A DNA stretch of 64,000 bases, from positions 5,190,721 to 5,254,720 of the forward strand of contig CM037457.1 in assembly GCA_021014325.1 (NCBI GenBank), in the 5' to 3' direction. Below are positions 34,260-45,328 of the stretch, piece by piece. Each line of letters opens with the position of its first letter. Positions within the stretch are counted from its first letter, which is position 1. The notes beneath the pieces are model-generated. The model saw only the letters and a list, made by a program, of their open reading frames with translations, made no database searches and was not told where the DNA came from. This DNA is from Plazaster borealis. Its lineage: Eukaryota; Echinodermata; Asteroidea; Forcipulatida; Labidiasteridae. The translations under genes and the position numbers were made by a program.

Positions 34260-36286
34260 GCCGGTGTTTATATCCGGTTTCCTTGGCATTAAACGACTGA
34301 GAATATTTCTCAGCCTTTTAAGCCATTAGCTAACTCTCTGCCTGAAAACTGTAGTTTAAAAACCCCAGAACCTTATTGATGCAGTTTTTGCACATTTCGA
34401 TGTATTTGTCAGACATGTTTAAACCCGTTTCTAGAGATTATGCTCTTGAGCGAAGCCGTTGTAGTACGCACAGACTCTGCTGATTTTGCTGATTTTGTCA
34501 CGTCTTCGTTCCAGTAAGAATGCCTGCGGGGAAAACATGAAACAGTAAATTTGATATATTTATGAAATACCAGATTGTTTGTCACCTTTGGGATACATAG
34601 AACATTTGTCTGTCCGTCACATAAAGTATGACCTTTACATATGGCCTATGACTGGGGTCATAGGTTATGACCTATGACTGAGGTCATAGGTGTTGCTATG
34701 GGAATATTGATGAAGACCCTCTGGTTGCTAATGTTAAAATATTTGTTACCATTAAATTTCTACAGTTCTCTTTCAGTCTGAAAGAATGCATGTTGTTTTT
34801 GAAAATGGAATATATGAAGTATTTTTACGAATTGATCATGATGGCCAAAAAAGGCTCTTGGTACAAGTGGTAATGCACCATTTGTGTTTTTTGTTTTAAT
34901 AGTAAATTCATTTGTGTCCTCTAGTGTTCAATTAACTAGGGTCGGGAATAAAAACAAAAACACCACCATCATATGATTTTACTGATTTTAAGTATCAGGT
35001 TTTGATACTGGCGAGATCAAAACTAACTGTCTTACTAATTTCTTCATTTCAGGGGAAAATATTTAAAGGGGAGTTTTCCACCATGACCATCTTTAAATTA
35101 TTATTATTATTATTATCATTATTTTATTTGGCATGGCAGTACAAAACAAAATACAAGACGATACCCCGAGAGGGGCGAGGGACAGCAAAAGCAAACATTT
35201 TACTATGATCCGTAGATCTGTTGCCCCACATCAGCAAGCCATGTGCAAATCTGTGAACATTTATATTTACACTCCTACCAATGTTATGCACGACCTTTAA
35301 GGGACATGTGCTGATAGAAAATCATGTGCTGAATTTTATAGCAGTGATATATTAATGTATCTATAGATCTTTTGGCTAAAAGTTTGCATCCGGTCACCAC
35401 TTTATCTCCCTTAATTTAGGTCAAATTATATCCTTACCTGTCCAGACGGGTTGACAGAATGTATACAGAGAGGCACAGGCACTTTGAACTATTACAAAGT
35501 GTCAACATTAGGAAAAATAAGCAATTTTCGGGTCTACGGTGGTCTTGACATTGCTGCTCGCTACACTCCATTTTTAGGTCCTTTGGGCATGAGTGCGCGA
35601 GAGTTCTGTCCCCACGATGAAATGCGCGCTTGAATTTACCCTTTTAAAGGTAAAAATTTGGCGTTTTTAGCTACCAATTCCTCAAGAGGAATATTACAAA
35701 AAGGGAAATAAATTCCAACATCCATTACAAAAATCTAATAAATCCCTTAGAAAAAGGTGGCCGGATACCGATTGTTTTCCCTTTTATCCCTATCAGATCC
35801 CTACCAGACACCTGTTGCATGCACAGGGGTGCAGGGTACCATGGAGCAATGAAGGTACATAGCTACGCTTTTATGCACTGCTATATTATGTACTTTATAC
35901 CTTCCCTGCTTGTGTGTTTTCCCTCAAAAAATTGCTGATGTAGAACATGGGTTGAACGACCTCAAAGAGTCAGTACCTGGACTATTTGTTTAGTAAACAT
36001 TAGCTTAAAGATCAAATCACCACTGAACAAAAAAAGGGGGGAACCTCGTCAATAAATATTGAGCTGGGATGGTCCTTGAAATTCACATGAATTTACCCCT
36101 CCCTTATCCTGCATGTGATGATCATGTGGACTGGCATCATGTGCATATAATCACACAGTGATTGGCCTTATTGTGTTTGCTTGCATCTTTTGTGGTGTAT
36201 AGTCTAACGCTAAGGGCAACTTGGGAGGGGGGTTGTAATTGTGTTTACTTATTGTAAAAGTGTAAGGAGATGGTCAAAATGAGGAG
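34260..36286. other. Mostly unique DNA
   Basis: Positions 34627-34690 repeat TATGACCT and GGGGTCATAGG words. Positions 35091-35170 look like the reverse of a LINE tail (ATT run, then TTTTATTTGGC). ATCCGGTCACC at 35388 and GGTGGCCGGAT at 35757 are inverted and may bound a 380-bp MITE. No gene is recognised. The 68- and 60-codon frames near 35002 and 35451 lack support. Confidence 0.45.
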
Positions 36287-36690
36287 AAGGGTCCAATTTG
36301 CATAAAGCAGTTACCGGTAACAGGTTAAGCATATGTAAATCTTGCTAAGCCAGGCCCATAACCAGGAATTATTATTATTTTGGGAGGGGGGGCAAATATG
36401 AAAGAAAATGTACATTGGCGTGAAAATGAAGGCCTAATTCAAGCCATTTGGTGCACAATTTTTTGTTTTTTGCACACCTGGAGGGTTAGCTATTGAACAA
36501 TTTTCTACAGCTCCATGTTGCAAGTTGCTCTTGTAAAGTGTTACTTTGCTGGGCCCAGTTTTTTGTAGAAAAGTTTGCTTAACATAATGCACAAACCAGT
36601 CACAAGCTGTACACATACTTCATGGTATTTTGGCTGGTAACCTTCTTCCAGTCAGCAAAATTGATTTATGCTTATCTAGGTTGATAGTGC
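36287..36690 (+). mobile_element. GGGCCCAATTTCAT-family fragments
   Basis: AGGGTCCAATTTGCATAAAG starts a left part ending near 36350. GGGCCCAGTTTTTTGTAG at 36551 starts a second part with CATGGTATTTTGGCTGGTAA, CCTTCTTCCAGTCAGCAAAA. The 200 bp between them are unrelated, include a G-run (36384-36392) and may be another insertion. Confidence 0.5.
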
Positions 36691-37733
36691 TTTGCTGAAG
36701 CATGAACAGGTTTCAAAAGTCATCGTAGTTTTGTTTTTTACATCAGCCTAAACATTTGTAAACGTTCATCATAAATCCCCCCCCCCCAATTTTTATTTTA
36801 TTTTTAAATAAAATAAAATAAATAAATAAATAAATAAATAAATTCTTTTGAAAAAGATTGTCAGTAAAAGTGCTCTTTGATGTTTGATCTAAGGTGAATT
36901 CTTTCCCGAAGCATTAGTGATTTACTCTGAGTTTTTTGTCCAGCAGTGAGCTAAATCCATGTTCTCTGGGTTAATTTAATCTGCTCATAAACAATAGCCG
37001 ATCAGTGCCTTCCTTGACAACTGACAAGTGTTCTGCCGAAGCCGAGATGTGAATTTTGTCACCTACTGCATTCGCATCGTGGTGATTGGAAATTTCCTCC
37101 ATGATGTGTTCTCTATGGGACCTTGATGACTACAGTGGTCTAGACAGACCATGTGACTGTCCACAGCTGATCACATGGACAAAATGAGCACAGCTCACAC
37201 CCCTGAACAAAATGGATCAATCCATCTCTTTCTCAACTTCAACTTTGAAACTTGCAACGTTTAGCAAATTCAATCGTTTAGTTTTTTATAAATTGATTAC
37301 ACATTTTCAAGAGGTGTGGTGATTTTTCTATTGATTGTATTTTGTTGGGGGTGGTTTGAATATCTGGAAGATACCATTGTAATGATTAGGGGTGTCTGTC
37401 ATGAGACACAAATAATAACATCAGATAGCAGATCAGCTGGTCCATTCAAGCTGGGGATGAATGGCTGATAAGTAGATTCAGGAGATTATTTATGTGCACT
37501 TCAGAGCAAACTATTGTGTGCCATCCCCCCCTTCCCCCTGACAAGTTGTTAAGAGTTAAGGGCATGACTGAAGGCTTTGAATTTGAATTGTTGGCTTTGT
37601 GCCAAGCATCTCCACTGGGTGCCCTTTACCTAGATGCTCTTTATTCAGTATGCCTCAATCTCAAGGTAAACACAGCAGGGCTAGGATGTTGGAGGGGACC
37701 TATCATTCCAGGACTATGTTTACAAGCTGGACA
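36691..37733. other. No recognised gene
   Basis: Includes a C run and AAAT repeat (36778-36842). A 103-codon + frame (37492-37803) overlaps the better - strand frame and has no recognisable domains. Confidence 0.4.
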
Positions 37734-37982
37734 TCAACGCCATTTGTCTCTTTTGACTTCATGGAGGTGTGAGTCTTCCACACAGCTATATTTTCTTTGG
37801 TAATGAACATGCCACACCCTCTTCTGCTTACTTGAAAGTCCTTCAAAGAGTTTGCAAACTTCTTGGTCTGCTGTGAGTTCTTTGTTAGAGTCTCCGAGTG
37901 CTAGCTTCAAGTTGATGAGAGAGTTGTGCTTGACTTGTTGTGCCTCTTTTCGTGGGAGTCTTGGATCTTTAAATCTTTGACA
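37734..37982 (-). CDS. Candidate exon or decayed coding fragment, unknown
   Basis: An open - frame without ATG follows TAA at 37983-37985 and runs 82 residues to TGA at 37734-37736. It begins CQRFKDPRLPRKEAQQVK, is rich in K, E, Q and L, and contains LALGDSNKELTADQEVCKLF and KQKRVWHVHY. A 61-bp part (37901-37961) is duplicated at 38333-38393 with the frame kept open and several silent differences, which suggests former or present coding. AG dinucleotides stand before ACTCCCACG in both copies and could serve as acceptors. I recognise no family. It may be an exon of a - strand gene, a transposon relic, or chance. Confidence 0.3.
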   Translation of the reverse strand, partial: CQRFKDPRLPRKEAQQVKHNSLINLKLALGDSNKELTADQEVCKLFEGLSSKQKRVWHVHYQRKYSCVEDSHLHEVKRDKWR

Positions 37983-38332
37983 TTAAGTTATCGATTCATG
38001 AACAACACATCTGCCAGATTCTGTGTGTTTCGTCAAGTTCTCAATATTCCGTCAAGGCACTGGAAATGTTCTTGCTCGTCAGTAATTTGTCTGCAACAAA
38101 TTCTAGTTTTGGTATTTCACCTTGCCACAGATTTGACTAGTGTGCGAAACCTACATACACACCTAAATTAAGCAGAATGTTACCATGTCTTGTCCATTTA
38201 GTCCTTTCTTTAGACTGATACAGGTGTACAAAAAAATGCACCAGCTGTCTACCTTTTTGAATAACAGAATACAGATCTGCCACCATTTAAATACCTCTTG
38301 CACTCCATTGGTCTAAACTTAGACCTGGTGTT

Positions 38333-38393
38333 CTAGCTTCAAGTTTATGAGCGAGTTGTGCTGGACTTGTTTAGCCTCTTTTCGTGGGAGTCT
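38333..38393 (-). pseudogene. Duplicate of part of the 37734-37982 frame
   Basis: On -, the frame reads RLPRKEAKQVQHNSLINLKL, against RLPRKEAQQVKHNSLINLKL in the other copy, and meets a stop four codons later. About seven base differences over 61 bp include several that keep the amino acid. Confidence 0.45.
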
Positions 38394-39174
38394 AAGTGTA
38401 TGGTTTAAGCACAATATATTGCACTCGTACAAATCTCTGAACACAACTTGCGTAGAAATATGTAACACCAAACATTTGTCTTTTTTCAAAAATCTCTTGT
38501 TGGCATTAAACTATGAGTAAAATCGTAGTGGAGTTGCTACTTTGGTTTGATTTAAAAAAGAAAATTTGAGTGCAAAAACAGAACAAAAATCCTTTTCGTG
38601 TTATGTTGATCAATCAAATGTTAATTAACAATAGTTTTAAAACACAAGCTGCAAAACTACCCACATTTTTTAATGTTTATTCTTGAGTGGGGTAGACTGT
38701 TTCACATTATGAAATATTTGTGAACACTGGCTGTTGTACTTGGGTGTGTTTCAGAGTTTGACGGCCTTTGAACAATGGGATTTTTGGTATCTTTTATCTT
38801 GTCACTAAGAGCAAATATTAGGACTTGATGACATCTAGGGAAAGCATGCTACGTGTCCTGATGTGTATTTCAGTTCAACTTTGCCGATATCTCCCAGCTG
38901 TCCCAGATACAAAATCAGTCAATCCGTGATTTTCTTCTTCTTCATGTTTTGAAACACTTGAGGTTTTCAGTTTTGCACAATTTTGGGAAATTAAGTTTTG
39001 AAAGTTGCAGCAGGGAGTTGTAGATTCCGTCTGCGTCTTCTCTTTAGAGGGTAATCGGAGACTGGACTTTGTTGTCGCTGAGGCGAGCTGGAAGCGATTC
39101 TTGTTTGGTTAAAGATCGCGGCAATTTGACCATCGACCCTGGGGAGTCTGTGTGATATCTGATTTTTTTTACAG
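38394..39174. other. No recognised feature before candidate exon
   Basis: AT-rich DNA. The last 100 bp are richer in CG (GTCGCTGAGGCGAGC) and end in a poly-T acceptor-like tract, GATTTTTTTTACAG. Confidence 0.45.
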
Positions 39175-39332
39175 CGGTCGCTGGACAGCTCAAGACTCCG
39201 TCACATTCAGGACAAGCATGGCTTGTTGTTTGATGAACCACACATTAACCTGACAGACTCGGTGGTTGTGATAGCAACAGTCAAGCTGCAATTTGAGAGC
39301 TTTTGTAGTTTTCGGACTTCTCAATGCAGATG
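39175..39332 (+). CDS. Candidate internal exon, unknown protein
   Basis: The 158-bp block lies between an acceptor TTTTTTTTACAG and a donor ATG|GTGAGT. It is open in the frame starting at its first base: RSLDSSRLRHIQDKHG at the start, then DEPHINLTDSVVVIATVKL and FCSFRTSQCR. It leaves two bases for the next codon. Joined to an acceptor at 40066 the frame continues correctly into the 40068 block. No domain is recognised. It may be a 5' untranslated exon that is open by chance (about 8 percent per frame for 52 codons). Confidence 0.35.
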
Positions 39333-40067
39333 GTGAGTTTGATCCATTTGTCGTTCCAGTGTAACGAAAGGGTTAAGTATCATCACCACGTGGCTTATCC
39401 GTACGTAACCTTCAAATTTCGTGTCTGGCTCGGTTGCCATAGCAAACGACAAGTATTTATCGATGGCTCAGTTGTTAAAAGACTTATCACTTTATGTGCA
39501 TTAAGTTTCTTTCCACGTGTCTTCTTCTAAACTGTAGCGATTGTTTACGCCATTCTCAGATGGCTGTTTTTGTCATCAAGCAGAATTTTAATTAAGCAGT
39601 TGGTTAATGTCACCTCATGGCCATTAGTTGAAGAAACGAGAAGTGAATCAACATTATCCACTGGTCACACAGTTTGTCTTGACAATCCTCCAACACTTTG
39701 GTTGATGTCCAAAACACCAACTCAATTTTCCGTAAAAGGAGTTTTTGTTCCAGGCAGTATGAATGATGAATTTTGAAAAAACTCAGCGGCTGATCCACTG
39801 AACTACTTTGGTTGAGCCTGCATCAGCAAGATGCTGATTCATCCACAACTCCCAGCAGTGGACCCGTGGATACTTAGCTTGTAATGCCTTACCAGTTCAG
39901 TTCAACTTTATCACCTCAGCAAATACTACCAGAAATCTCTTTAAATATCTGTGGACATTATGGGACCAGTAAGCATAAAAAGTGTTCAGTGAGTGACTCA
40001 TTTCACCAGTCAAAGCAAAATGTATCCATCCATCTCAATATGGCTTGGCTGAACCAATTCTTCCAGG

Positions 40068-40178
40068 ATGCCTGAAACGCTACCTCGCGATTCAAGTTTG
40101 TCAACTCTTTGTTCTTATACCAAACGCTCGTTCAAACGTCTGTTCAGCTTGGGAGATGAGCCAGCAAGCCCTGTGCAG
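40068..40178 (+). CDS. Candidate coding exon, unknown protein
   Basis: ATG at 40068 opens 37 codons ending at a strong donor, CAG|GTAAGG. The peptide starts MPETLPRDSSLSTLCSYTKR and continues SFKRLFSLGDEPASPVQ. It is basic and serine-rich, like a phosphorylatable intracellular segment. Two readings are possible: a first coding exon starting here, or an internal exon starting at 40067 after TTCTTCCAG, in which case the frame fits the exon at 39175-39332. If transcription includes upstream bases, a short overlapping upstream frame (ATG at 40040, stop at 40073-40075) could reduce translation. No family is recognised. The next exon was not found. Confidence 0.4.
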
Positions 40179-41214
40179 GTAAGGCTTCCAACAAAACTCA
40201 TTTCTTTTATTTTTTAGATTATTTATTGTGTATCTCTTTGTAGTATATGATAGAGCTACCAACTTTCCCTACACATTTAAACCGGAATGAGGCTCGGTAA
40301 AAAAAAAAAAAAAAAAAAAAAAAGTCTGCCTCCTTTCAAGCTGTGACTTTCGTCATGGTAAATTGTGATTGACAGATGGGGAACCCGACCAGCTGAAGCA
40401 AAACAGGACATCTGTCTGGAATACCAATCGTATGAAATGTCAACCATCAGTGAGAAATCCAATATTTTCTGAGTAGAACTCGCGGTTTGAAATTCCATTT
40501 CGAGGGCTCTCCAAAAAATAACTTGTAATTTTAATTCAAACAGAGTTAGGAAGATGGACCATAGGAACATGTTGTGCAACGGGCTGGCTCTTTTTAAAAA
40601 AGTACACGGTGTCGGTTGTGCCGCAGGCAAGCGCAGTATTTTGCTCATATTACTTGGTAAAACAATACATGGTATTTTTTTCAAGTCTCACCTAGGGGGA
40701 ATTGATGTTTCCCTTCAGTGTCTCCATTAGCGTGATATGCCTATTTTGTGTCGTCGCTTCCCATTAAAAATTGTTTAACTTGATGTAAGGGAGACTGCTC
40801 ACTTATAGTTTGAATGACAAATGAATGGGAAAGACAATTTTTTTACATTTCACAGACCTGCGATTTGTTTGGATTTTTTTGGTGTGATACAGGATTTTTT
40901 TCATTTTTGTTATTCATAGACCTCCTTCCACCTTCATCATTCCTTGAAAGATGTTGATTAAGCATCACAGGAAGAAAGCATTCCTGTTTTCCATTTGTCC
41001 AAACCACTAGGTTGACATTTTGCTGAGAGTCTGTGAATCCTCCAAAATGTGTCGCTGAGAAAGTTCAGGGGTTTCATCTCTAGACCAGGGTTTAGTTTCA
41101 TAATAAGGATACAATAAAAGTCACATGTGAAAGTTTCAGCTGAATACAGTGCTGAGAGAACAGCAAAAAAAACTGTCACAGTATTTTCAACTGAACATCA
41201 AATCCATCCACGTT
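40179..41214. other. Possible intron; poly-A run
   Basis: An A run of about 25 lies at 40299-40323. A 135-codon - frame (40277-40684) includes this run as poly-Phe and has no domain. Nothing else was seen. Confidence 0.45.
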
Positions 41215-41486
41215 TAGCGAGGTGACAGCGGTACCAACCGCTTTTCTGGCAGCAGCATTCGTGAATGGACACCAACCCTCAGAAATCTGAGAATCGATTC
41301 ATGCACGAATTGTTTCTCAGATTCAAATGTTTTGGGGTGAAAAACTATCCAAACCATATTTCTTCGAAGGGAATCCTTTTTCATCTCAAAATGGATTACA
41401 ATCAACAACTGCATTGCTTCTTACAAAGTAAGTTTTTATGGCCATTAGTTTTTGGAGTATTTACCAAAGTATGACCCTATCTTTAA
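41215..41486 (+). mobile_element. TTAA MITE, group B, 5'-truncated
   Basis: TCTGAGAATCGATTCATGCA and the inverted TTTCTCAGATTCAAATGTTT match the group B internal palindrome. It ends TTTACCAAAGTATGACCCTA, TCTTTAAAGG and shares its terminal TTAA with the group A element that follows. Confidence 0.6.
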
Positions 41487-41938
41487 AGGCACTGAACACG
41501 TTTGGTAATTGTCAAAGACTCACTTGGTGTATTCCAACATATGCATAAAATAACAAGCCTGTGAAAATTTGAACTCAACTGGTCATCGAAGTTGCAAGAA
41601 AATGATGAAAGAAAAAACACCCTTGTTGTACAAATTTGTGTGCTTTCAGATGCCTGAAAAAGGCTTCAGGCCTGAAGTTTTTAAATATTTTAGTGAGAAA
41701 TTACCTCTTTCTCAAAAAACTATGTTACTTCAGAGTTAATCACCCGTTCTTTTCAGAACCAACACTACTCAAAAGAGATATTCACATGGTGTTACCACAA
41801 ACCTCTCTTAACTTCAGAGGGAGTAGTTTTCTCACAATGTTTTATACTATCAACAGCTCCCTGTTGCTCGTTACCAAGTAAGTTTTACGCTAATATATTT
41901 TTTGAGTAATTACCAAACATGTCCAGTGCCTGTAAGAT
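41483..41938 (-). mobile_element. TTAA MITE, group A, with a 75-bp insertion
   Basis: TTAAAGGCACTGAACACG, TTTGGTAATTGTCAAAG at the left and GAGTAATTACCAAACATGTC, CAGTGCCTGTAA at the right are inverted ends. The right flanking tetramer has decayed to GTAA. ACTTCAGAG at 41727-41735 and 41811-41819 is a 9-bp duplication flanking 75 inserted bases that contain the hairpin GTTCTTTTCAGAAC. Confidence 0.85.
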
Positions 41939-42469
41939 CTGGATGCGAGTTTCAGACTTTTTCGTCAGCATTATCTCTCAACCCTGGCCACCCTCTTTCA
42001 TGTCATCAACTTCACACAAAATCTGTGAGTGTTTCCCCATAAGGGAGAAATGTTATCCTGTTCAGTTAAATGCGTATTTCATCTTCAGAACTCTTGAATT
42101 CAATTTCAAACTTCCGATATTCCATGGATTGAGACGGTATAAAGAGGACATTAAAGTTGATTGATAGAATCATGAATCAATGTGTAACTTCCGTTTGTGG
42201 TTCCAGGTAGCCAGCAAAATGCAGCCGAACCCAAAGTGCTGACAGTAATTTGCCAATTTGAAAAACAAAAATAGTAGATTCAATAATTCTTTGTTTTTTT
42301 ACCCGCGAATCAACAATTTTTCAGTCTCCCTGAGATGTTTTATTTTCGAAGAATACAACTTGGTGTTGTCTTTGACTTCTTGAGGCTGGTTTAGACTCGA
42401 CCTGTTTTCACGTATGTAGAACTCTTACCAATTTTGTACTCACAATTGTGCATAAAGTTATTTGCAGTG
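41939..42469. other. No recognised feature
   Basis: An 81-codon + frame starting at 41919 lacks any domain. Otherwise nothing was seen. Confidence 0.4.
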
Positions 42470-42885
42470 CGCTAAAAAAAAAATAGTACAAATGAAGTTC
42501 TCATTTTAACATGCAAAGCTTTAAACGGCTTATCTCCTAAGTATTAGTGATCTTATTGGTGTTAAAAATCATCCAGTTACAGTCTACGTTCTAACAACAA
42601 GTTGTGTTTATCTTTTCCCATGACCAAAATGTTACAAACATTGGATGACAGATCCTTTTCATAGGCTGCCCCCAAATTATGGAATGAACTGCCATCTGAC
42701 CTTCAACAATTTAAGCGGAAAGTGAAGACTTTTCTTTTCAATCTTGCTTTTATGTAATTGTGGCTGTATGTTGATTTTTATAGTAGAATGTTATTTTTCA
42801 TTGCTTTTTATCCACTGTTTTTAATACTTTTTGATGCAATGCGTGGTTGATCATTATTGTGGAAATCGCGCAATATAAATCTCTA

Positions 42886-42921
<36 letters not shown>
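42470..42921 (+). mobile_element. 3' end of CR1/L2-type LINE
   Basis: ILTCKALNGLSPKY is readable at about 42507-42548. The terminal block AAPKLWNELPSDLQQFKRKV, KTFLFNLAFM plus a stop is intact at 42665-42757. This is the standard ORF2 C-terminus of CR1/L2-like elements. A 3' untranslated stretch of about 130 bp and an ATT run (42889-42920) follow. Upstream parts are missing and the middle is frameshifted. Confidence 0.82.
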
Positions 42922-42923
<2 letters not shown>

Positions 42924-43377
42924 ACACGCACTGATCTGATGCCTAGTTGGACAAGTTCAGTTTTCCAACATTTTTCTGATGCATTATTAATTGTTCTTAA
43001 TCTTTAACTGATGTACATTGTACGTTGAAGGCATTACAAAAAAAAATCTGTAGTTTTTGACTTTTATGGCGCATAGCAGTTTTTAACAATGATTTAAATT
43101 TTTACTGAGAAAAGACATGAAGTTTTCAGTCACTCAACCTCAAAAAACACTTTGAAGACGCTAATGTATGATTGATGTTTACTCCAAAATTGTAATGTAT
43201 CGTTGATGATTTAGTTCCTAAACCTGCAGTTTATTCCAGCTTTAAGAAACGCCGGTGATGACAGGTTACTCATGAAGTTGAACTTATGTACTACGTTTTA
43301 GGACTTAACCTCTATTAACTCTGAAGAAACATTTCCATCATGATGTTTAGTCATATACCTTTAACTGATTAATTTCT
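42922..43377. other. No recognised feature
   Basis: AT-rich spacer. Confidence 0.45.
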
Positions 43378-43830
43378 AAGTACTGTAGCTAACAAACACC
43401 AATCACATCTTAAGGAACTTTTCCATATCTGTGGACAATATGCTGAGTCATGTATACTTAAACGCCATAAAGTCAAAGTACTGTAGCTAACAAACACCAA
43501 TCAAATCTTAAGAAACACTGCATTTTTACATGTACGGAGACTTGATGCTTAGTCATATACTTTAACTCATTTAATGTCTAGGTACTGTAGCTAACAAACA
43601 CCAATCAAATCTTAAGAAACATTTCCATGTATGTGGACTTGACGTTTAGTCGTATACTTTAACTCATTAATGTCAAAGTACTGTAGCTAACAAACACCAA
43701 TCAAATCTTAAGAAACATTTCCATGTATGTGGACATGATGCTTAGTCGTATACTTTTACTCATAAAATGTCTAAGTACTGTAGCTAACAAACATGCATCA
43801 TTTCGTGAGAAGTATGTCCATGTGCCCAAA
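43378..43830 (+). repeat. 98-bp tandem repeat, four to five units
   Basis: Units start TACTGTAGCTAACAAACACC, AATCAAATCTTAAGAAAC at about 43381, 43479, 43579, 43679 and 43777 (the last broken off after ACAAACATG). Inner parts are TCCATGTATGTGGACTTG and CTTAGTCATATACTTTAAC. It is non-coding. Confidence 0.85.
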
Positions 43831-43931
43831 GTCTAAGTCATTTCTTAATGGTCTGGTTCCTGACCTCACTTCAATCCGGACTAATTTTTATTAAACAGAC
43901 ACACATACTTGGTTCTTTACTATGTAACTAA

Positions 43932-44219
43932 GGCCATGTTCGAATTGGCTACAGCTATGGATGGATACAACCTCGTCCCCAAGGTATGTCGAGCAGTACG
44001 AGGTTGACCGCTCTCTCACCCTGGTATTGGATCATTTGCATATCCAAATATTTTGGATACATATGCAAATTAGAATAGTCTGGCTGTGAACATGGTGAAT
44101 ACTGAATGACAACTTAATATGTTTACGTTTAATCAGGGTCCAAGTAAGGAGTTTCCCTCCCAGGGTTTACTGTTGTAAACATGGTTGGAAATAAAGTAAA
44201 CCATGGGGACGAGGTTGGG
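43932..44219. mobile_element. MITE stub followed by an ACCTCGTCCCC MITE
   Basis: Positions 43932-43966 (GGCCATGTTCGAATTGGCTA, CAGCTATGG) are the left end of a 21524-type element. It is cut by a second element bounded by CAACCTCGTCCCCAAGG (43969) and CATGGGGACGAGGTTG (ending 44218). Its interior has an ATTTGCATATCCAAAT, ATTTTGGATACATATGCAAA palindrome at 44034-44071. Confidence 0.65.
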
Positions 44220-44310
44220 ATGGAGAGCTCAGTTGGGAGAGCGCCGGCATGTTAATCCGGAGGTTATAGGTTCAAGTCCTGCGCTTGTCAATTTTTCTTT
44301 GTTCAATGCA
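44217..44310 (+). mobile_element. tRNA-derived SINE head (Asn-like)
   Basis: A box GAGCTCAGTTGG at 44225-44236, GTTAATCCGG in the anticodon region (GTT, Asn-like), B box GGTTCAAGTCC at 44269-44279, then TGTCAATTTTTCTTTGTTCA. The same tail follows the 54131 copy. It is the best preserved of the three Asn-like heads, but the anticodon stem still has a 9-base loop, so it is unlikely to be a functional tRNA. Confidence 0.72.
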
Positions 44311-44766
44311 AAATTGTTTAAAATTTACCTAGTCAGTTTCCCTTCAGTTTATTATTAGAGAAAAAGAAAAAAAATACAAACAATTAAAAAATCCCGCTGA
44401 ATCCTTGGAAGAAAAAGTGCTGCCCATTTTTTTATATTTTTTACTTGGGCTATTAGTAACATATTATTTGTGTTTTATGCACTGTATACACAGTACTTCC
44501 CCCCCCCTAGTCCTGTGAACAAAATCCACATAAACTGATGAACTAATATTGTTGGCGGTTCTACATTAATCTTTACCGAACTTAAGCACTTAATGTCCAA
44601 AGTCTAGACTAAAATGTAACCAAATTATCGGTCAATGCTCTCCCTAAATGGTTTTTAATCTGTATACAATTTGCAATCAAGTCCCTGGGAGGTGCACCTC
44701 AGTTCAAATATATTTACCATGATAAGTAAATCCATAGAAATTAACATACACATTTAGGCCTTAGGC

Positions 44767-45160
44767 CAAATGACCACATGCAATCATTTGGTTGATCAGC
44801 AGCTTGTATTTGAATCAAGTGCCAGATAAGGGCCAAGTACTGTGAGTTGGACCATAGAGAAAGGTTGGATGAACAATTTGATGTTGGCCAATCGCACGAT
44901 AAAGTGTTTTGTTTGGTTTGGGTTTGGGGTTTTTTGTATTTTGTATTATATAGGTCTTAGGCAGTAGGTCTTAGGCAATAAGTCTTAGGCAATAGGTGAT
45001 GTCAAATGACCACATGCAATCATTTGGTTGATCAGCAGCTTGTATTTAAGTCAAGTGCCAGATATTGCCAAGTAGTGTGAGTGCGACGGACGATTTAATG
45101 TTGGCCAATCGCACAATGAAGTAGTTTGGTTCATTTGTTTGGTTGTTGTTTTGTATTTGC
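44767..45160 (+). repeat. Direct duplication, 236-bp period
   Basis: CAAATGACCACATGCAATCA, TTTGGTTGATCAGCAGCTTG and GATGTTGGCCAATCGCACGA at 44767-44935 recur at 45003-45160 with several differences. Between them a 16-bp TAGGTCTTAGGCA-type unit is tandemly repeated at 44950-44998. Confidence 0.8.
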
Positions 45161-45328
45161 AAAAAAACAGAAATATACAAATGAAAGCATTTCAAAGAAA
45201 AAAGTATGAATAAATTGCCCAAAAAGAGGTTTTTTATAAAATGTATAAGAAAGAACAAACAAACACCACGGATGCAACTTTGGATGATTTAATGATTTGA
45301 ACACACGCGAATGAAGCTATAGAACCCT

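Noticed and set aside
40277..40684. A 135-codon - frame
   Set aside because: It includes a poly-Phe stretch from an A run and has no domain or splice support.
44217..44310. Functional tRNA-Asn gene
   Set aside because: The A and B boxes are good, but the anticodon stem pairs badly and the sequence has the shared SINE tail and two dispersed relatives.
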